NCBI GenBank assembly: GCA_025766275.1
Contig: JAFKAC010000003.1
Location: forward strand, 2,170,001 to 2,234,000
Source: Lactarius indigo
Lineage: Eukaryota > Basidiomycota > Agaricomycetes > Russulales > Russulaceae
DNA: 64,000 bases
Reading direction: 5' to 3'
A program made the translations under genes and the position numbers. The notes below the pieces were generated by a model. It saw nothing but the letters and a program-made list of their open reading frames with translations, was not told the origin of the DNA and did not search any database. Positions 1 through 10,973 of the stretch are shown piece after piece (positions within the stretch are counted from its first letter, which is position 1; each line of letters begins with the position of its first letter).

Positions 1-269
1 TTCCCTAGGGACCCTAAGCGACTCGAACCGTGATCCAAAGGATTCGTTGCGGTGGATATGGTAGTGAGGATAACGAAGCAGTGAAGAGTGTGTACGGGTA
101 ACTGTAATAGGTAACAGCACAATGTCACTTGGATTCATTTCGATGTTACGATCTGTCGTGACCAAAGCAGGCATCGGTCGACCCAAACCATTCGATTTGG
201 AATGGGTCCCTCAGTCTCAGCTGCGACATATTTATCTTCTCGACTCCCAAGACCATCGGTGGCCTGACC

Positions 270-939
270 TTGTCCCCTTTCCCCACTAATACTAGCGCTA
301 CCGCTTTACCTGCTCTCCGCCCACCCGTCATGATCATCCAGCTCGTCGCGCGTAACATGACTCAATCTCTCGCCTGTGCACAAGAGAACTCTTACTGCCT
401 TTCCGCTCAAATCAACAACCCCGACTCTTCACCAACGACTGGCGCCGCCCACACACCCTTTCTCACTCGCCGCAACCTCATCGGCGTGCTCGTCATCGCG
501 GCACTGCTCGTCCTCGGCACCGCCCTCTGGCTCTGTTTCGGCAAGTGGTCCAAGCCCATCCGGCATTTCTTCAGGGGAAAGTCGCGCTCTTCCTCTTCTC
601 GGCGCAACAACGGCGCTACCCCCCTGTGGATCGACGACGGTCCCAGGGCGGTCGCAGTACAGAGGAGTGTGCCAGAAGGGGCCGATGCTGAGAAGGCCGA
701 AATAATGGACAGTAGCAGCAGCAGCACCCAGAGCTCGCTCCTCGATCAAGACGCGATCAAGATTATCGACGGGGACAAGGTCGAGCTCGCGCTTCCTGTC
801 AAGGTATATATATCCTCCAGCGAGTGAGGCGACGCAGTTGCGCCGACTCTTTGCTCCGCTTGACGCGTGACTGACGAGCTCGGATTGTTAGGTTCTACAG
901 ACCAAGTCTAGCAGTCGGCTTGCGAGCCTCGTCCGCTGA
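270..939 (+). CDS. Single-pass membrane protein, unknown function
   Basis: Two exons (270-803, 892-939) joined over an 88 bp GT-AG intron give about 193 aa. The seen features are one strong hydrophobic segment near residues 70-90 (core VLVIAALLVLGTALW), a basic stretch straight after it, and a Ser-rich, low-complexity C-terminal half. The N-terminal third has two cysteines and is polar, which would suit an outside domain of a type I or III membrane protein, but there is no clear signal peptide. The ATG at 270 is the first in frame; an ATG at 357 is an alternative start. No family is recognised. The hydrophobic segment in a Ser-rich context resembles the many fungal one-TM proteins of unknown role. 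The reading frame is supported by the clean splice; function is not. Confidence 0.5.
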
Positions 940-1730
940 TATCAAACAACAGATTATCCACGCGACACCGGTATCCATCCGTCCTTTACGAGTAGATCAC
1001 GATCAACGACAAGTAATTGCTTCCTTCACTTCACGCCCGCGGCCTCACCATCATCATACCGTATCCCCGACTCGAGAATGATTTTCAAGGAGCCGTTTTG
1101 TAACTAGTGCTGTGCTATTGCAGGATTGCGAGGTAATATATTCACTACATAATATAATATTTAATTGCTCGAGGGTGACACACAAGGGCGGAGGCGGAGT
1201 TTTGCTGCCATCGTAGCAGTGATGTTGCATTCACACCTCTTCATTAATTGCACTTTTGCCCGAATTTCTTTCGAATGTTCCTCAGCGAGTTCTACTGTGT
1301 TTCGACACAACTTCACAGTTTTGATAAGAGCGGACTTTCCCACAGTGCCTTTCGGCGGACTTTGCTTGCGGCCCCTCACTAGGCACTAGATCCCTGGTCA
1401 CCTTTCTGGTAAATACCAACTGCACGCAACCAACGCCCACGTACCACACCATTCAAATGCCCACGAATGAGACTCAGCTGTTCAACGTCACGGTCAAAAA
1501 CAGCAGAGCAGTAGCAGATATCGATTCCTAGAGGGTTCTCCCTCGGCTACCTCCGCAACTCTGCTGCGGTTCTGCCGTTGCCCGTAACGAAGACGTTGCA
1601 CCTGTGCTTTCTTTTGATGGTGAGAGGAGGGTAATCTCATATTTGCTCCAGGGCACTTGAGTCTACGCTGTGTCTGGGAGAGACGGCTACCTGGATTGTA
1701 ATGAGGTGTTTATTGTCAAAGTCAATGGCA
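940..1730. other. No gene seen
   Basis: This stretch of about 790 bp has only short open frames that overlap on both strands near 1160-1390, with no splice-linked coding pattern. It includes AT-rich sequence near 1130-1165. Confidence 0.4.
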
Positions 1731-2461
1731 TCAACGGCGGGGAATGTCTGAGACGGGAAGGAAACAGAACGGAAATACGTGCTTCTTGATGTCCTCCAGT
1801 ATTGTCAATCCAGTGAAAGTGATCGCCCGATCCTTAGGGCACACCGGGATTTTGAGGGCGGGGGCCGAGGCCGCAACGGCAATGCAAGGAATAGGCGTTG
1901 ATGCCGGATGAGTAGACAGCCAAGTAAGAACGAAAGCTTTCAAGATACGACTAGTAGCTGATTTGAACCACGGGTCTGTGTATAGCGAACCGAAAAAACC
2001 AATTTGCTCGGTTGTCTCAGCCTTGATGGTGGCATTAAGGATCAAATCGTTAATGTGCTCTGAGGCCACTTCCGCAGCTGCGGTCCATCTTCCCGCTTGC
2101 GAAAATGCCTGCGGTAGGACGGAAAAAAATACGTCAAAGACCTGCAGCCGGTCGAACTCTCCTTGAGAAGAAGGAAACTGCCTGATAATTGATTTTACGG
2201 CAACATCAACACACAATTTGTGACTGAGTACGACCCCGGGCTGCCGCGGGAACCGCACACAGTTGCGTGTGTCGGGACCCCATGTGTTATAAACGCGCAG
2301 GAGGTCGTCAACTTGGAGACCAGATATGATTCTAAAAAGGCTCAGCGAGAAAGACGCGCTTGCAAAAATCAAGTTCGACGAACCTGATTTCGTCGGCAGA
2401 GAAGTAGTTCAGCACGTACAAATCCGCTTGATACTGCCATGCACTTCTTCCATTTATCCTG
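1731..2461 (-). pseudogene. Crinkler/RHS-like protein, C-terminal fragment
   Basis: A 601-nt exon (2331-1731) is preceded by a clean 52 bp intron (2383-2332) and a short upstream exon ending at 2384. The joined frame reads through WQYQADLYVLNYFSADEI into VYNTWGPDTRNCVRF, then further on PWFKSATSRILKAFVLTWLS. From memory, this order of motifs (a YNTWGP-R-C block, then an HPWF-like block and a VLxWLS block) resembles the C-terminal region of Crinkler/RHS-like P-loop NTPase proteins that are abundant in basidiomycetes. The nucleotide-binding N-terminal part was not found: upstream frames stop quickly, apart from a short open piece near 2480-2590. I infer a truncated or decayed copy, but a gene with unrecognised 5' exons is possible. 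Confidence 0.45.
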
Positions 2462-2932
2462 ATACGGGGAGATCACCCGGAGGATTCAAGCGTTCCCTCG
2501 TTTCTCTGCGAACAAAAAGGCATCACCGACATCGCTGAGCGCCGAGGTCCCTCGAGGGATATCCACACTACGGTCATCACAGAGACGACGCATCACAAAA
2601 TGGCTTGGCTCGACTTCGCGAGAGGAATTGAACCTTCAGGTGATCCTCGGGGTGACATGCGGGAGACCACAATGGTCTGCAGGATGACCGAATGACCACT
2701 GTCGATGACTCCTCAATGTGGGAAGAGGGAATAAATCCATTCGAGCCACGTAGACAGCACCGTTCGTATCATGAACGACTAAACTGCAATGAGTAAACCC
2801 CCAATATATAGAAAAAAAAGTGTAGTACAGATTGTAGTGATTGAAAAATTACATCAGACGTAAAGTGAGCTCGTCCTGCAGGACGGCTACACTACGCAAA
2901 CCGGCAAAGTCTCTACCTCCCCCAGAGCGGCA
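2462..2932. other. No intact gene seen; possible remnant of the neighbouring Crinkler-like gene
   Basis: On the minus strand a short open piece near 2480-2590 contains SVDIPRGTSALSDVG, but it ends in a stop and does not splice in frame to the downstream Crinkler-like exons. Nothing else was seen. Confidence 0.35.
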
Positions 2933-4823
2933 TCATGGCGCAACGTCACGTCTCCTCCGACTGCGTCTCTCCGAGCGGCTAGCGACAACTGCGGAGGGTT
3001 GAATGGTACCGCGTTCTAGCGCCACGGCAATGACATCTGCAGGGAGATCGAGGTGAACGCCGTCCTGGTACGCGTACGCGTCCAGGGGCGAATACGCCGG
3101 TGGGTCCCTTCTGCTCATCGTCAAGGTGTTACTCGCGTTCCTTAACGACCCCTGCGCCCCTGTTGAAGAAGATGCGCCGCCGGACAGTGCCTGCAAGGAG
3201 ATATCACGGTGATTCGGCGTGGGCGGGTTGCCAGGGGTGCTGGGCGAGTCTGGGAGGGGGAGCACCTGGCCGGTTCGCGGAACCGATGACAATTCGGAAT
3301 CTGGCCGTCGATCGTGATTAGATGGGCTTTGCCGGCGAGGCTTAGAAATGAACGGGTTCGCACCTGCGCCTCGGTCGGGTGAGTGGGGTCGCGAGGGAGG
3401 AGTGGAATGGTGACCGGCGTCCGAGGAAGACCCTTCAGAACTCGGGGGAGAGGCGGGTATGTGGGTGTTTGGAGGCGTGTGGAAGGGGAGGTCAGTCGGC
3501 GAGATATATCCACGGGAGAGCTCGGCGTTGCTATCCTCGGGTTCCTCGTCAATTGGCGTAATAGGCGGAGGCGGTGTGGGAGGTGGAGGCGGTGACGTCA
3601 ACGGGCTAGCTCGGAGAGGTGACGAGGCCGCGGGAGCTGCGGATGATATGGGTCTTGGACGTCTTGTGCGGTGCAACCGACGGGATGTCGGGCTGTGGGA
3701 TGACTCGACAGAACGGGGAGAAACTCCCGCGCCAGTTTCGAGTAAAATGCTGCCGCGTTCACTCCCGTACGCAGGTGGTGGTGCGAGGGTTCCCACACTC
3801 GGTGCCAGGCCCCACTTTTTCACATTGGCTTCGATGAAAACAAAGCCGGCTTGTCCAAGGTTGACGTGTATGCTGCAGGGTCCATCGGCGCCTATCGTGG
3901 GGAAGAGGTTGTAACTGTTGAATCCAACAAAGGCGTCCTCCAGTTTACGACCGTTTCGTGTGAAAAAGACGGTGCCACTTCGTGGGCGATAGCCCACACC
4001 GACAATGTCTCCTTCCTTGAGAGAAGGGGCTAGTGGCGTAGCTGTGAAGGGGTAATTGTAGGCCTTGTCACCGTTGGAGTGATAAGCGACGGAATATCTC
4101 GAGTGACCAGGAAGACGGAAATGTGGATAAGGCTTCGTAGCCAGGCCGACAGCTACGTTTGTACTTTCGGGGAGATCGAACATTTTTACCTCCCAGTAGT
4201 AGACCTCGTTCAGCTTAGGAAGCGGGAGGTTGGACTGGACAGAGGTGGCGGAAGCTGGGTCTGGGAGAAAGGTAAGCTCTGTTCGTGAATGAACCAGGAG
4301 CGAGGAAATCATCTCATAGTCGGGATCAAAAGACCACGCCGAGACGCCCTTTTCTTGGATAGACAGAAATTGAGATAACGTGATGTCCGTATTCTGTGAG
4401 TTGGGCGGGTATTGCAGTTGATAATCTACAAAGACGAGGCGCACCCTCAACGTCGTGGGTGGGCCAGGACTGGGCAGGGAACGTACCTTTGGCTCTGAGA
4501 TACAGTCTACGCGCAGTTTCGTTTACACTCTCGAGCCAGCGAGACTCCACGCCTTCGAAACCGCCCTCACCCTGGACGAGATCGTCCCTGCTCATGTCGA
4601 CAGGACCATCGTTGTCACGAAGGGCAATTCCACGGCGTTTCCGGAGGAGGATGATGCAGACGAGAAAGAGAAGGAGAAGGAAAAGAAAGGTGGAGAGGAC
4701 AATTAAGAGGGGGAGAAGAACGAGAAGAGCGTCATTTGCGGGCTCTCTGCGACGGGAGTCGTCGGTGGATTGTTGATAGGGAACGATGGAGAGAAGAGTG
4801 GTCGAACGAGAAAGTCGGGGCAT
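2933..4823 (-). CDS. SSH4: SPRY-domain membrane protein, Ssh4/Ear1-type Rsp5 adaptor
   Basis: Two exons (4823-4487, 4425-2933; 61 bp intron) encode about 609 aa. One transmembrane helix lies near residues 33-60 (core LLPLLIVLSTFLFLLLLFLV), followed by a juxtamembrane basic patch, then a B30.2/SPRY domain around residues 150-320 that includes YYWEVKMF and GDIVGVGYRPRSGTVFFTRNG. The C-terminal half is Pro/Ser-rich and disordered, with two PPxY-type motifs (PPAY after the SPRY domain and PPAY near the C terminus). TM, then SPRY, then PPxY is the layout of yeast Ssh4 and Ear1, endosomal/vacuolar membrane adaptors that bring the Rsp5 (Nedd4-type) ubiquitin ligase to cargo for multivesicular-body sorting. 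The start ATG is 72 bp from the start of divergent SNF4, so they probably share a promoter. Confidence 0.85.
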
Positions 4824-4895
4824 GATGGAACGAGGGAGAGTCTGTCCTTGGCTTATGAAGCCACACTGTGCGCTGCTGTGCCTTTACCATCAACA
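4824..4895. promoter_or_regulatory. Probable bidirectional promoter, SSH4/SNF4
   Basis: Only 72 bp separate the two divergent start codons, so both promoters and 5' leaders must overlap here or inside the neighbouring coding sequence. No specific motif was identified. Confidence 0.45.
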
Positions 4896-6382
4896 ATGAA
4901 CCTGAACGCAGCCACACTCTCCCCGACATCGCCAAAAGCTAGACGCAAGACCTCAACACGCAGACCGAGAGCACCCTCCTATCTTTCCCCTCATCAGACC
5001 CAAGAAAGTCACGATGCCGCCCTTTATTCTATCCGTGCTTTTCTCAGGAGTCGCACCTCTTACGACGCCTTTCCCGTCAGCTTTCGTCTCATTGTCCTCG
5101 ATTCACAGCTGGAGGTCAGGAAAGCCCTTCAATGTCTTCTACTTAATGGTAAGCATCAACCCGAGTTACGGCAATCCCGTCGTGATCGTTGCTTCTCCGT
5201 AGGTGTCGTCTCGGCACCCCTTTGGAACAGCGAAAAATCCGTTTTTGCCGGCATGTTCACCGTCTCGGATATAATCCATCTCATTCAATACTACTATCGA
5301 ACATCATCCTATGACAACGCTACTGCAGACGTAGAAACCTTCCGTCTTGAATCTATACGTGGTGCGCATCCTCCTTAGCCCTCCGTCCTACTACGTAACG
5401 TGCTTCTCAGATATAGAGAAAAGTCTCAGTGTAGCCACGCCGCCTCTGATCCATGAACACCCCAGCGCTTCTCTTTACGGCGCTGCACAACGCCTTATCC
5501 AGACTCATGCTCGCCGTCTCCCGCTACTCGATAACGACTCAGAGACCGGTCACCAAGTCATCGTCTCCGTCCTCACACAATATCGTCTACTCAAGTTCAT
5601 TGCCATCAACGTAAAGTACCGTCTTTTGAATCCCCTATTTTTCTGCTCACTACGTCACAGTGCACACGAGACATCCAGTTTCTCCATCTCCCTCTTCGCA
5701 AGCTTGGCATAGGCACATATGTACAACGTGATCCTTCTGAGGGAGAAATAGAGCCTGGGCAAAACCCGTACCACCCTATTGCGACCGCAACATTGAGTAC
5801 GACCGTGTTCGATGTTGTTCACATGTTCTCAGAACGCGGCATCTCTGCCGTGCCCATCATCGACGAGAATGGTGTTGTCGTCAACCTGTACGAAACGGTA
5901 GACGTCATTGTACGTTATTGTGTTGTTTTTGCTAGGTGGTTCATCACCCACTTCCGTTCAGACTCTAGTTCATCTGGGAGCCTATCAAGCTCTAGACCTA
6001 ACTATTGCCGAGGCTCTTAATCAACGCTCGCCTGATTTTCCTGGGGTGGTAATTTGTACGGCAACAGACTCCATAGGAACCCTTTTACAACTCATCAAAA
6101 AGCGACGCGTGCACCGCCTGGTTGTTGTGGAAGGAGAGGTTAGTGAATTTTTGGTGGGTTTGTCGTGACCGCTGATGTATGGACCAACAATGTTAGGAGG
6201 AAGAACGAAAAGGCGGTAAAAAAGGCCGGTTATTGGGCATTATCTCACTCTCAGACGTCTTGCGCTACGTTATTGGAGAGGTGGATATTCAAGAGTCTGC
6301 CGAGCCTCCGGAAGAACCACCGAGTGGGCCATTGACGCCTGCATTGACATCGACGACAGAAGAGCGGGGGACGGAGACATGA
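4896..6382 (+). CDS. SNF4: AMP-activated/SNF1 kinase gamma subunit (CBS repeats)
   Basis: Six exons with introns at 5149-5202, 5362-5410, 5611-5660, 5910-5961 and 6139-6196 give about 407 aa. Four CBS repeats are visible in order: around DAFPVSFRLIVLDSQLEV with FAGMFTVSDII, the ARRLPLLDND repeat, the repeat with ERGISAVPIIDENGVVV, and the repeat with RRVHRLVVVEGE and GIISLSDVLRYV. This is the Snf4 gamma subunit of the Snf1 complex, which binds adenine nucleotides and controls the switch to alternative carbon sources. The first 60 residues are Ser/Thr/Pro/Arg-rich, typical of fungal N-terminal extensions. I chose the ATG at 4896 because the in-frame ATG at 4770 lies inside the first exon of the divergent SSH4 gene. 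Length and domain order match the family. Confidence 0.93.
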
Positions 6383-6492
6383 GATATTTAGAGACTTTGA
6401 CTCGGAGTGCCACAATAGAGAATTGATGTGTATTGTTAGCTTAGCTTTATCAGCTCCTCGTGCTGTGTCTCGTGTTGTACACATTTATACCG

Positions 6493-7593
6493 ATGACCGT
6501 GACCGCCATCCAGGCCGTGTATGTGCGCGGCCACGAAGAACGTCCTGAACCCAAACGACACATCGTATTTCGCATAGAGATACAGGCCCACGTCCGCTCA
6601 TGGCATATGTGGCGCCGTTACTCCGAGTTCGTCGACCTCCACACTGAGCTCACCAAATCCATCGGCGACCCTCCCCCTTCCCCCCTTCCACCCAAACATG
6701 CCTTCGCCATGCTCCGCTCTCCCAAGAATGAGGCCCGTCTCGAGGAGCGCAGAGCCGGTCTCGAGGGCTACCTTCGCGCCATCGTTTCTGCCAAGGACAG
6801 CAAATGGCTCGACTCGTTTGCCTTCCGCGATTTTCTCGGCGTGCCTGCAGGCAAGCAAGAGCCCAACGGCAGCAGCAGTAACAACAATGCCAGCGGGGGC
6901 GGCGCGCAATTCACGTCGTCCACCTGGCTCGACGAGCACATGGACCTGCAGGCACGCGTGCGCGACGTCCGCGCAGACGTCAACCGGCGCGATGCGTTCT
7001 CAGACCGGGGAGACGTGGGCGCCGCGCACGGGACGAACGTGCAGGCGAAGAAGAAGCTCGCGGGCGTGCTCTCGCGTATCGGCGCGCTCGCGGAGGGGCT
7101 CGACGTGCTCGCGCTGCGCGGGATGAGCGAGGGCGAGCTGCAGCGCCGCACGGACATGGTCGCGCGCCTCCAGGACGACTGCGAGAAGCTCGCCAAGATG
7201 CTCACCGTCGCGCGGCATACCTCGCGCGGGCTTGGCTCGGCCGCAGAGCGCAACGCAGATTCGGACCGCGCGGCGCTCTTGGGCACGTCGTCGTCGTCGT
7301 CGTCGAAACCTATCGCGCGAGTGTTTGGTGCGCCGCAGCCCCCGAAGGAGACAGAGAAGACGCGTCCCCTGGATAACCAGGGATTGGTACAGTTGCAGCA
7401 GACGGAGATGGAGCAGCAAGACACCCAACTTGCCCAGCTCACGGCGATCTTACAGCGACAGAAGCAACTGGGTATCGCGATCAACAATGAGTTGGCACAA
7501 CATATGGAACTTTTGGACGGTCTCTCGGACGACATGGATCGAGTGGGAGGTAAACTAACAGCAGCGAAGAAGCAGCTAAATAGGCTTGGTTAG
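6493..7593 (+). CDS. VAM7: PX-domain SNARE, Vam7-like
   Basis: This single-exon frame gives about 366 aa from the ATG at 6493; an earlier ATG at 6460 would add 11 hydrophobic residues and is less likely. The PX domain fills the first 115 residues, with RRYSEF and PPLPPKH-like phosphoinositide-binding elements. A variable, Ser/Asn-rich linker and charged helices follow. The last 60 residues form a Q-SNARE heptad region (QLAQLTAILQRQKQLGIAIN, then further leucine heptads with DRVGGKL). There is no transmembrane helix. PX at the N terminus, SNARE at the C terminus and no membrane anchor is the layout of Vam7, the soluble Qc-SNARE for vacuole and endosome fusion, recruited by PI3P. Codons in the linker are strongly GC-biased compared with the neighbours. 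Confidence 0.88.
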   Translation: MTVTAIQAVYVRGHEERPEPKRHIVFRIEIQAHVRSWHMWRRYSEFVDLHTELTKSIGDPPPSPLPPKHAFAMLRSPKNEARLEERRAGLEGYLRAIVSAKDSKWLDSFAFRDFLGVPAGKQEPNGSSSNNNASGGGAQFTSSTWLDEHMDLQARVRDVRADVNRRDAFSDRGDVGAAHGTNVQAKKKLAGVLSRIGALAEGLDVLALRGMSEGELQRRTDMVARLQDDCEKLAKMLTVARHTSRGLGSAAERNADSDRAALLGTSSSSSSKPIARVFGAPQPPKETEKTRPLDNQGLVQLQQTEMEQQDTQLAQLTAILQRQKQLGIAINNELAQHMELLDGLSDDMDRVGGKLTAAKKQLNRLG

Positions 7594-7675
7594 ATTATGT
7601 TATGCCCCACTTGCTCTAAGAGTTGTGCATGGGTGAGGTATTACTATGGGACTATGTCTAATATGCATAATTTTC

Positions 7676-8879
7676 TCATTTCGTCAGTGTGCGTCCAATA
7701 CCCTAGCAAAGAAGGGATGAGTTTCCTTCAAAAGAACAAAGCAATGAGACACGAACCTCATAGCAACTGATCATAATCCCGCATGCAGGAGCAACTTTTG
7801 CTATTCGGGGGCCCATGCCAGCGAACAATGCAGATGGCCCTTCTGTTCGGACGATATGCTGTAGTAAGCGAATTGCACTCGTTTGTTGACCTGTCGTAGT
7901 CGACATGACGAGAGCTTGTCGACGTGTTTTCAATACGTCGAAGGGTGACGTCAGCAGCGCAGCAGCGGTGCCGCTCGTGGCGCCACAGACGAAAGCCACG
8001 GACGGGCCAGACATCCCTCTCCGTTCTAAATGATGCTTCATGCCCTCATAGGAGGCCCAATAAAAACCAGAAAACGGGACGTCGCGCCAGAGCGTAGGCC
8101 CCAATCCGCGCCAGAGATGTCGAACTCCGTTTGCGCGTACGAGACCTCTAAGGGAGTCGAGTACGGATCTTAAAGTGTGTGGTGTATCGGGTAAACTAGG
8201 CGTTGACTGCAAGTTTGTCCTGATGAGCTCCAGGGGCGAGACCACCGAGCTGACGATGACGCGGGCGGAAATTCCCGCTGCCAGCGGCACGGCTGATGGG
8301 TAAGGTATGACGGCAGGGAGGACTTGACGCAGGAAATAGTCATATGTAAGCATGTAAGCCGTAGACGATGGAACACCTATGACACTGAACGGAGGGTATC
8401 ACATGGGTGAGGAGCGTGCCACAAAGAGAGCATCATTGTTCCACTCACAGTGTCGTTCCAGTGCCCTTCCAAAGGCCCCGAACACCCTCGGCCCTCCATA
8501 CGTGGCGTACAGCATCATAGAAGCCGTTCACACGCTCTGTGCGGAATACGCCGCGGTCCCATATGCAGACGAGTTCCTGAGGAACGGTATGTGCAAAGGT
8601 GGACATGGCGCGGGCGCGAACGGCGGGCGGTAGATCTCGAACGCAGGGTACGCTAGTCGGCTGGCAGCACACATGCGAGTGTGCGTTGACATGATGCACA
8701 CCTTGAGTTCTTGGAGGCTGAGTTTGTAACCGTGTTTTGACGACGTCGAAAGGAGTCACTAGTGGGAAATGGTAAGAAATTGTTCGACAGCAACACCAAG
8801 ACGCAAGAACGGAACTTGTTACTGCAGTCAATGTCGAGCCCGTAGCAGCAGCGACCAGTTTTGCTTGGAAGGGCTCCAT
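7676..8879 (-). CDS. MTM1: Mitochondrial carrier, Mtm1/SLC25A39-type
   Basis: Four exons (8879-8816, 8758-8449, 8384-7757, 7702-7676) give about 342 aa. Three carrier signature motifs are visible: TPFDVVKTR, SPLELIRTN and SPFDVLKTR, each with the downstream aromatic/Gly box (for example GLWKGTGTTL and HLWRGLGPTLWRD). The long matrix loop between the first two helices carries a Cys-containing insertion, as in Mtm1 and SLC25A39/40, which act in mitochondrial glutathione import and manganese/iron handling. The insertion near 8570-8700 reads through in frame, but an unrecognised intron of a multiple of three could remove part of it. The ATG at 8879 gives a start just before the first helix. Tail-to-tail with VAM7. 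Confidence 0.85.
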
Positions 8880-9002
8880 GGGATGGGAGTGTGAGTCTCG
8901 GAGGGGTCTGACCAAACAGACCGTGACAGCAAAATGATTCGGGTTATCTGATATGGTCCGACCGATTACAGAAACTGTACATTTAGATTAAGATTTAACA
9001 AT

Positions 9003-10730
9003 TCAGATATCCTGATAAGGCGGCGGCGTGTCTCCCTCGTGCGTGTTCGATTCACCACCTCCCCCCGTCCGTCCGTGGAGCAATTTCTCTCGCTCTTCCC
9101 TCTCAAGCCGCTTCTTCTCCTCTTCCGAGCTCTCATAAACGGGCGCAGAGGATCCCGAAGAGGGCCCATCACCACGTAGTAGACGCTCGCGCTCCTCGCG
9201 CTCCAACCGCTGCTTCTCCTCTTCCGCACTCTCATAGCGTTTCGGCACAGCACCCGAAGAGCTTTCGCCCGTCTCCGCTACGGTGGGGGTGACAGAAGGC
9301 ACTTTCGAGTCGGCACCAACCGGGCCTGGAGAGGCGACAGCCACGGAGGGCACCGTTGACGGAGTTGGCACAGGCTCGTTGCCCCCGACCGCGGGATTAA
9401 TAGGCAAGTCCTTTGCCGAGGCCGTTGATGGAATGGTCGCAGAACTCAAATTTTGGGTTGGGACAGGTACTGGTGAGTCCTTTGCCGACTCGGAGGTCGT
9501 TGATGCTGTGGTAATAGAACCCAAATCTTGGGTTGGTGCAGGTGCAGGTGCAGTACTAGGCTTCGCACTTTCCTCGAAGCTCCCTCTGAGAGGAGGAGAG
9601 GCAGGGTCCTGTGGAGTAATATGACGTTCGGCCGTGTTTATCTTTTGCAATTCTTCAGCGTGCGTCACGCCGAAGCTTTGCGTGTGGGAACGATCCAGGT
9701 TCGCTCCCGCGGGCGCAGAGAGGGTGGCTTGGCCAGGCTTCCAGTGATCCAGCGAATGCTGCAAAGAAGCGCGGATGGTGCCTGTCGTCTCTACACCAAG
9801 ATAGGGCTGACTCGGCGATGGGGGGACAGATGGCAAAACAGCAAGGACACCATCGGCAGCCTGGGCGAGAAGGGCGAGCTTCTCACCATACTGCAAACGA
9901 AAGATGATAAGCTTTGAAACAAGCACCGATAAGTCTACCCACCTCTCTCAAAGCTTGGAATTTCTCCTGTTCACTCTCCTTTAGGGCCTTCCTCAAGAGA
10001 ATCTTATGGTCCCTCTCAGCAGGTTCGTCGTCCTTTTCGGCCTTAGCAAGCTGTTCCTTCACCTCCGCAATGCGCTTCTCAGAGCCCTTCTCCTGGCTAT
10101 GCTCAAGGCGCGCAATTTGGTTTTGGAGACCTGCGCGCACATTACGCCGCTGAGTAAGGGCAACCTCATCGTCCCGCAGCGCCTTGAGCGGGGCACGCGC
10201 TGCGTCAAGCTTCATTGCGAGTGTACCGGAAAGTGAACCGGCGATGAAGTTCAGAAAAGCTAATCTATCAGAAACTTCACGCAGCACTCGCAGTGAGATC
10301 GATCAAGTATTTATGAACGAAACCACCAACCATCTTTGACATCAGGTTGTTCGTGCTGTCCCCAGGTGTAGAGTTCCTTGCTTTGGGCTTGGGCATCGCG
10401 CGATAAACTATCGAAATCAAGCGAGACGCCTTTCTCGGCCGTAATTATCTTTTGCACAGGGCCGGTGGTACTTGGCAAAGATCAGATTATAATTAGGTGT
10501 TGGAACAGTGAGGCCTACGAGTAAGTTTGCTGCAACTGACGCAACTGGTGTTGTATATGCCCCAAGGCGTGGCTCTTCTGAGTGGAACCACTGTCGGCTG
10601 CGGCAGGCGGAGAGTCGTTCGAGGGTCGAGGAGCTCCAGTGAGCGAAGAGGGAATGTGCTGGGAAAGGGGGGAGTCTTTGAGAGCGTTCTGGGCTTTACC
10701 TGCCAAAGAGGTGAAGAAACTGGGCGGCAT
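9003..10730 (-). CDS. PIL1: Eisosome core BAR protein Pil1/Lsp1
   Basis: Four exons (10730-10519, 10470-10331, 10286-9943, 9890-9003) give about 527 aa. The N-terminal segment has FFTSLAGKAQNALKDSPLS and the BAR-like core includes EKGVSLDFDSLSRDAQAQS, LYTWGQHEQPDVKDV and DRLAFLNFIAGSL, which are hallmarks of Pil1/Lsp1. These proteins form half-tubes that shape the static plasma-membrane furrows called eisosomes and bind PI(4,5)P2. The core is followed by a long acidic/Pro/Ser/Thr-rich tail absent from the short yeast proteins, ending in two near-identical copies of a charged segment (YES-EEEK-RLEREERE-LL). Introns are 48, 44 and 52 bp. Confidence 0.92.
9069..9240 (-). repeat. Tandem duplicated segment in the Pil1 tail
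   Basis: Two copies of a roughly 22-residue Glu/Arg/Lys-rich helix (starting YESAEEEKQRLEREE and YESSEEEKKRLEREE) lie about 35 codons apart at the C terminus of PIL1. The similarity is evident in both protein and DNA. Confidence 0.7.
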
Positions 10731-10973
10731 ATTTATCGAAGCTGAGATGGGAGAGAAGATAGAGAAACGAGAAGGACAAGATAGGATAGGATTATATATT
10801 GTATGGTCGCGACCTTGTGATAATGCTATACGTCATCTGATGCGACCCGATGCAAATTGGGCAGTGCAACTGCGGTCTGATGCGATGACGACCCGATGAC
10901 GACGACACCGAGGCCGACGACGAAAAACTCCAATCGCCATAATACAAGATAATAACTAACCCGGGACCACCTC

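Noticed and set aside
1..80. Possible tRNA on the minus strand, with a GGTTCGAGTC B-box-like sequence
   Set aside because: The T-arm stem does not pair and no A box or acceptor stem is present.
3100..3914. Plus-strand frames opposite the SSH4 tail
   Set aside because: They mirror the low-complexity Pro/Ser-rich coding sequence on the other strand and lack independent support.
6598..7535. Long minus-strand frames opposite VAM7
   Set aside because: They are antisense shadows of a GC-rich coding exon; the plus-strand protein has clear PX and SNARE domains.
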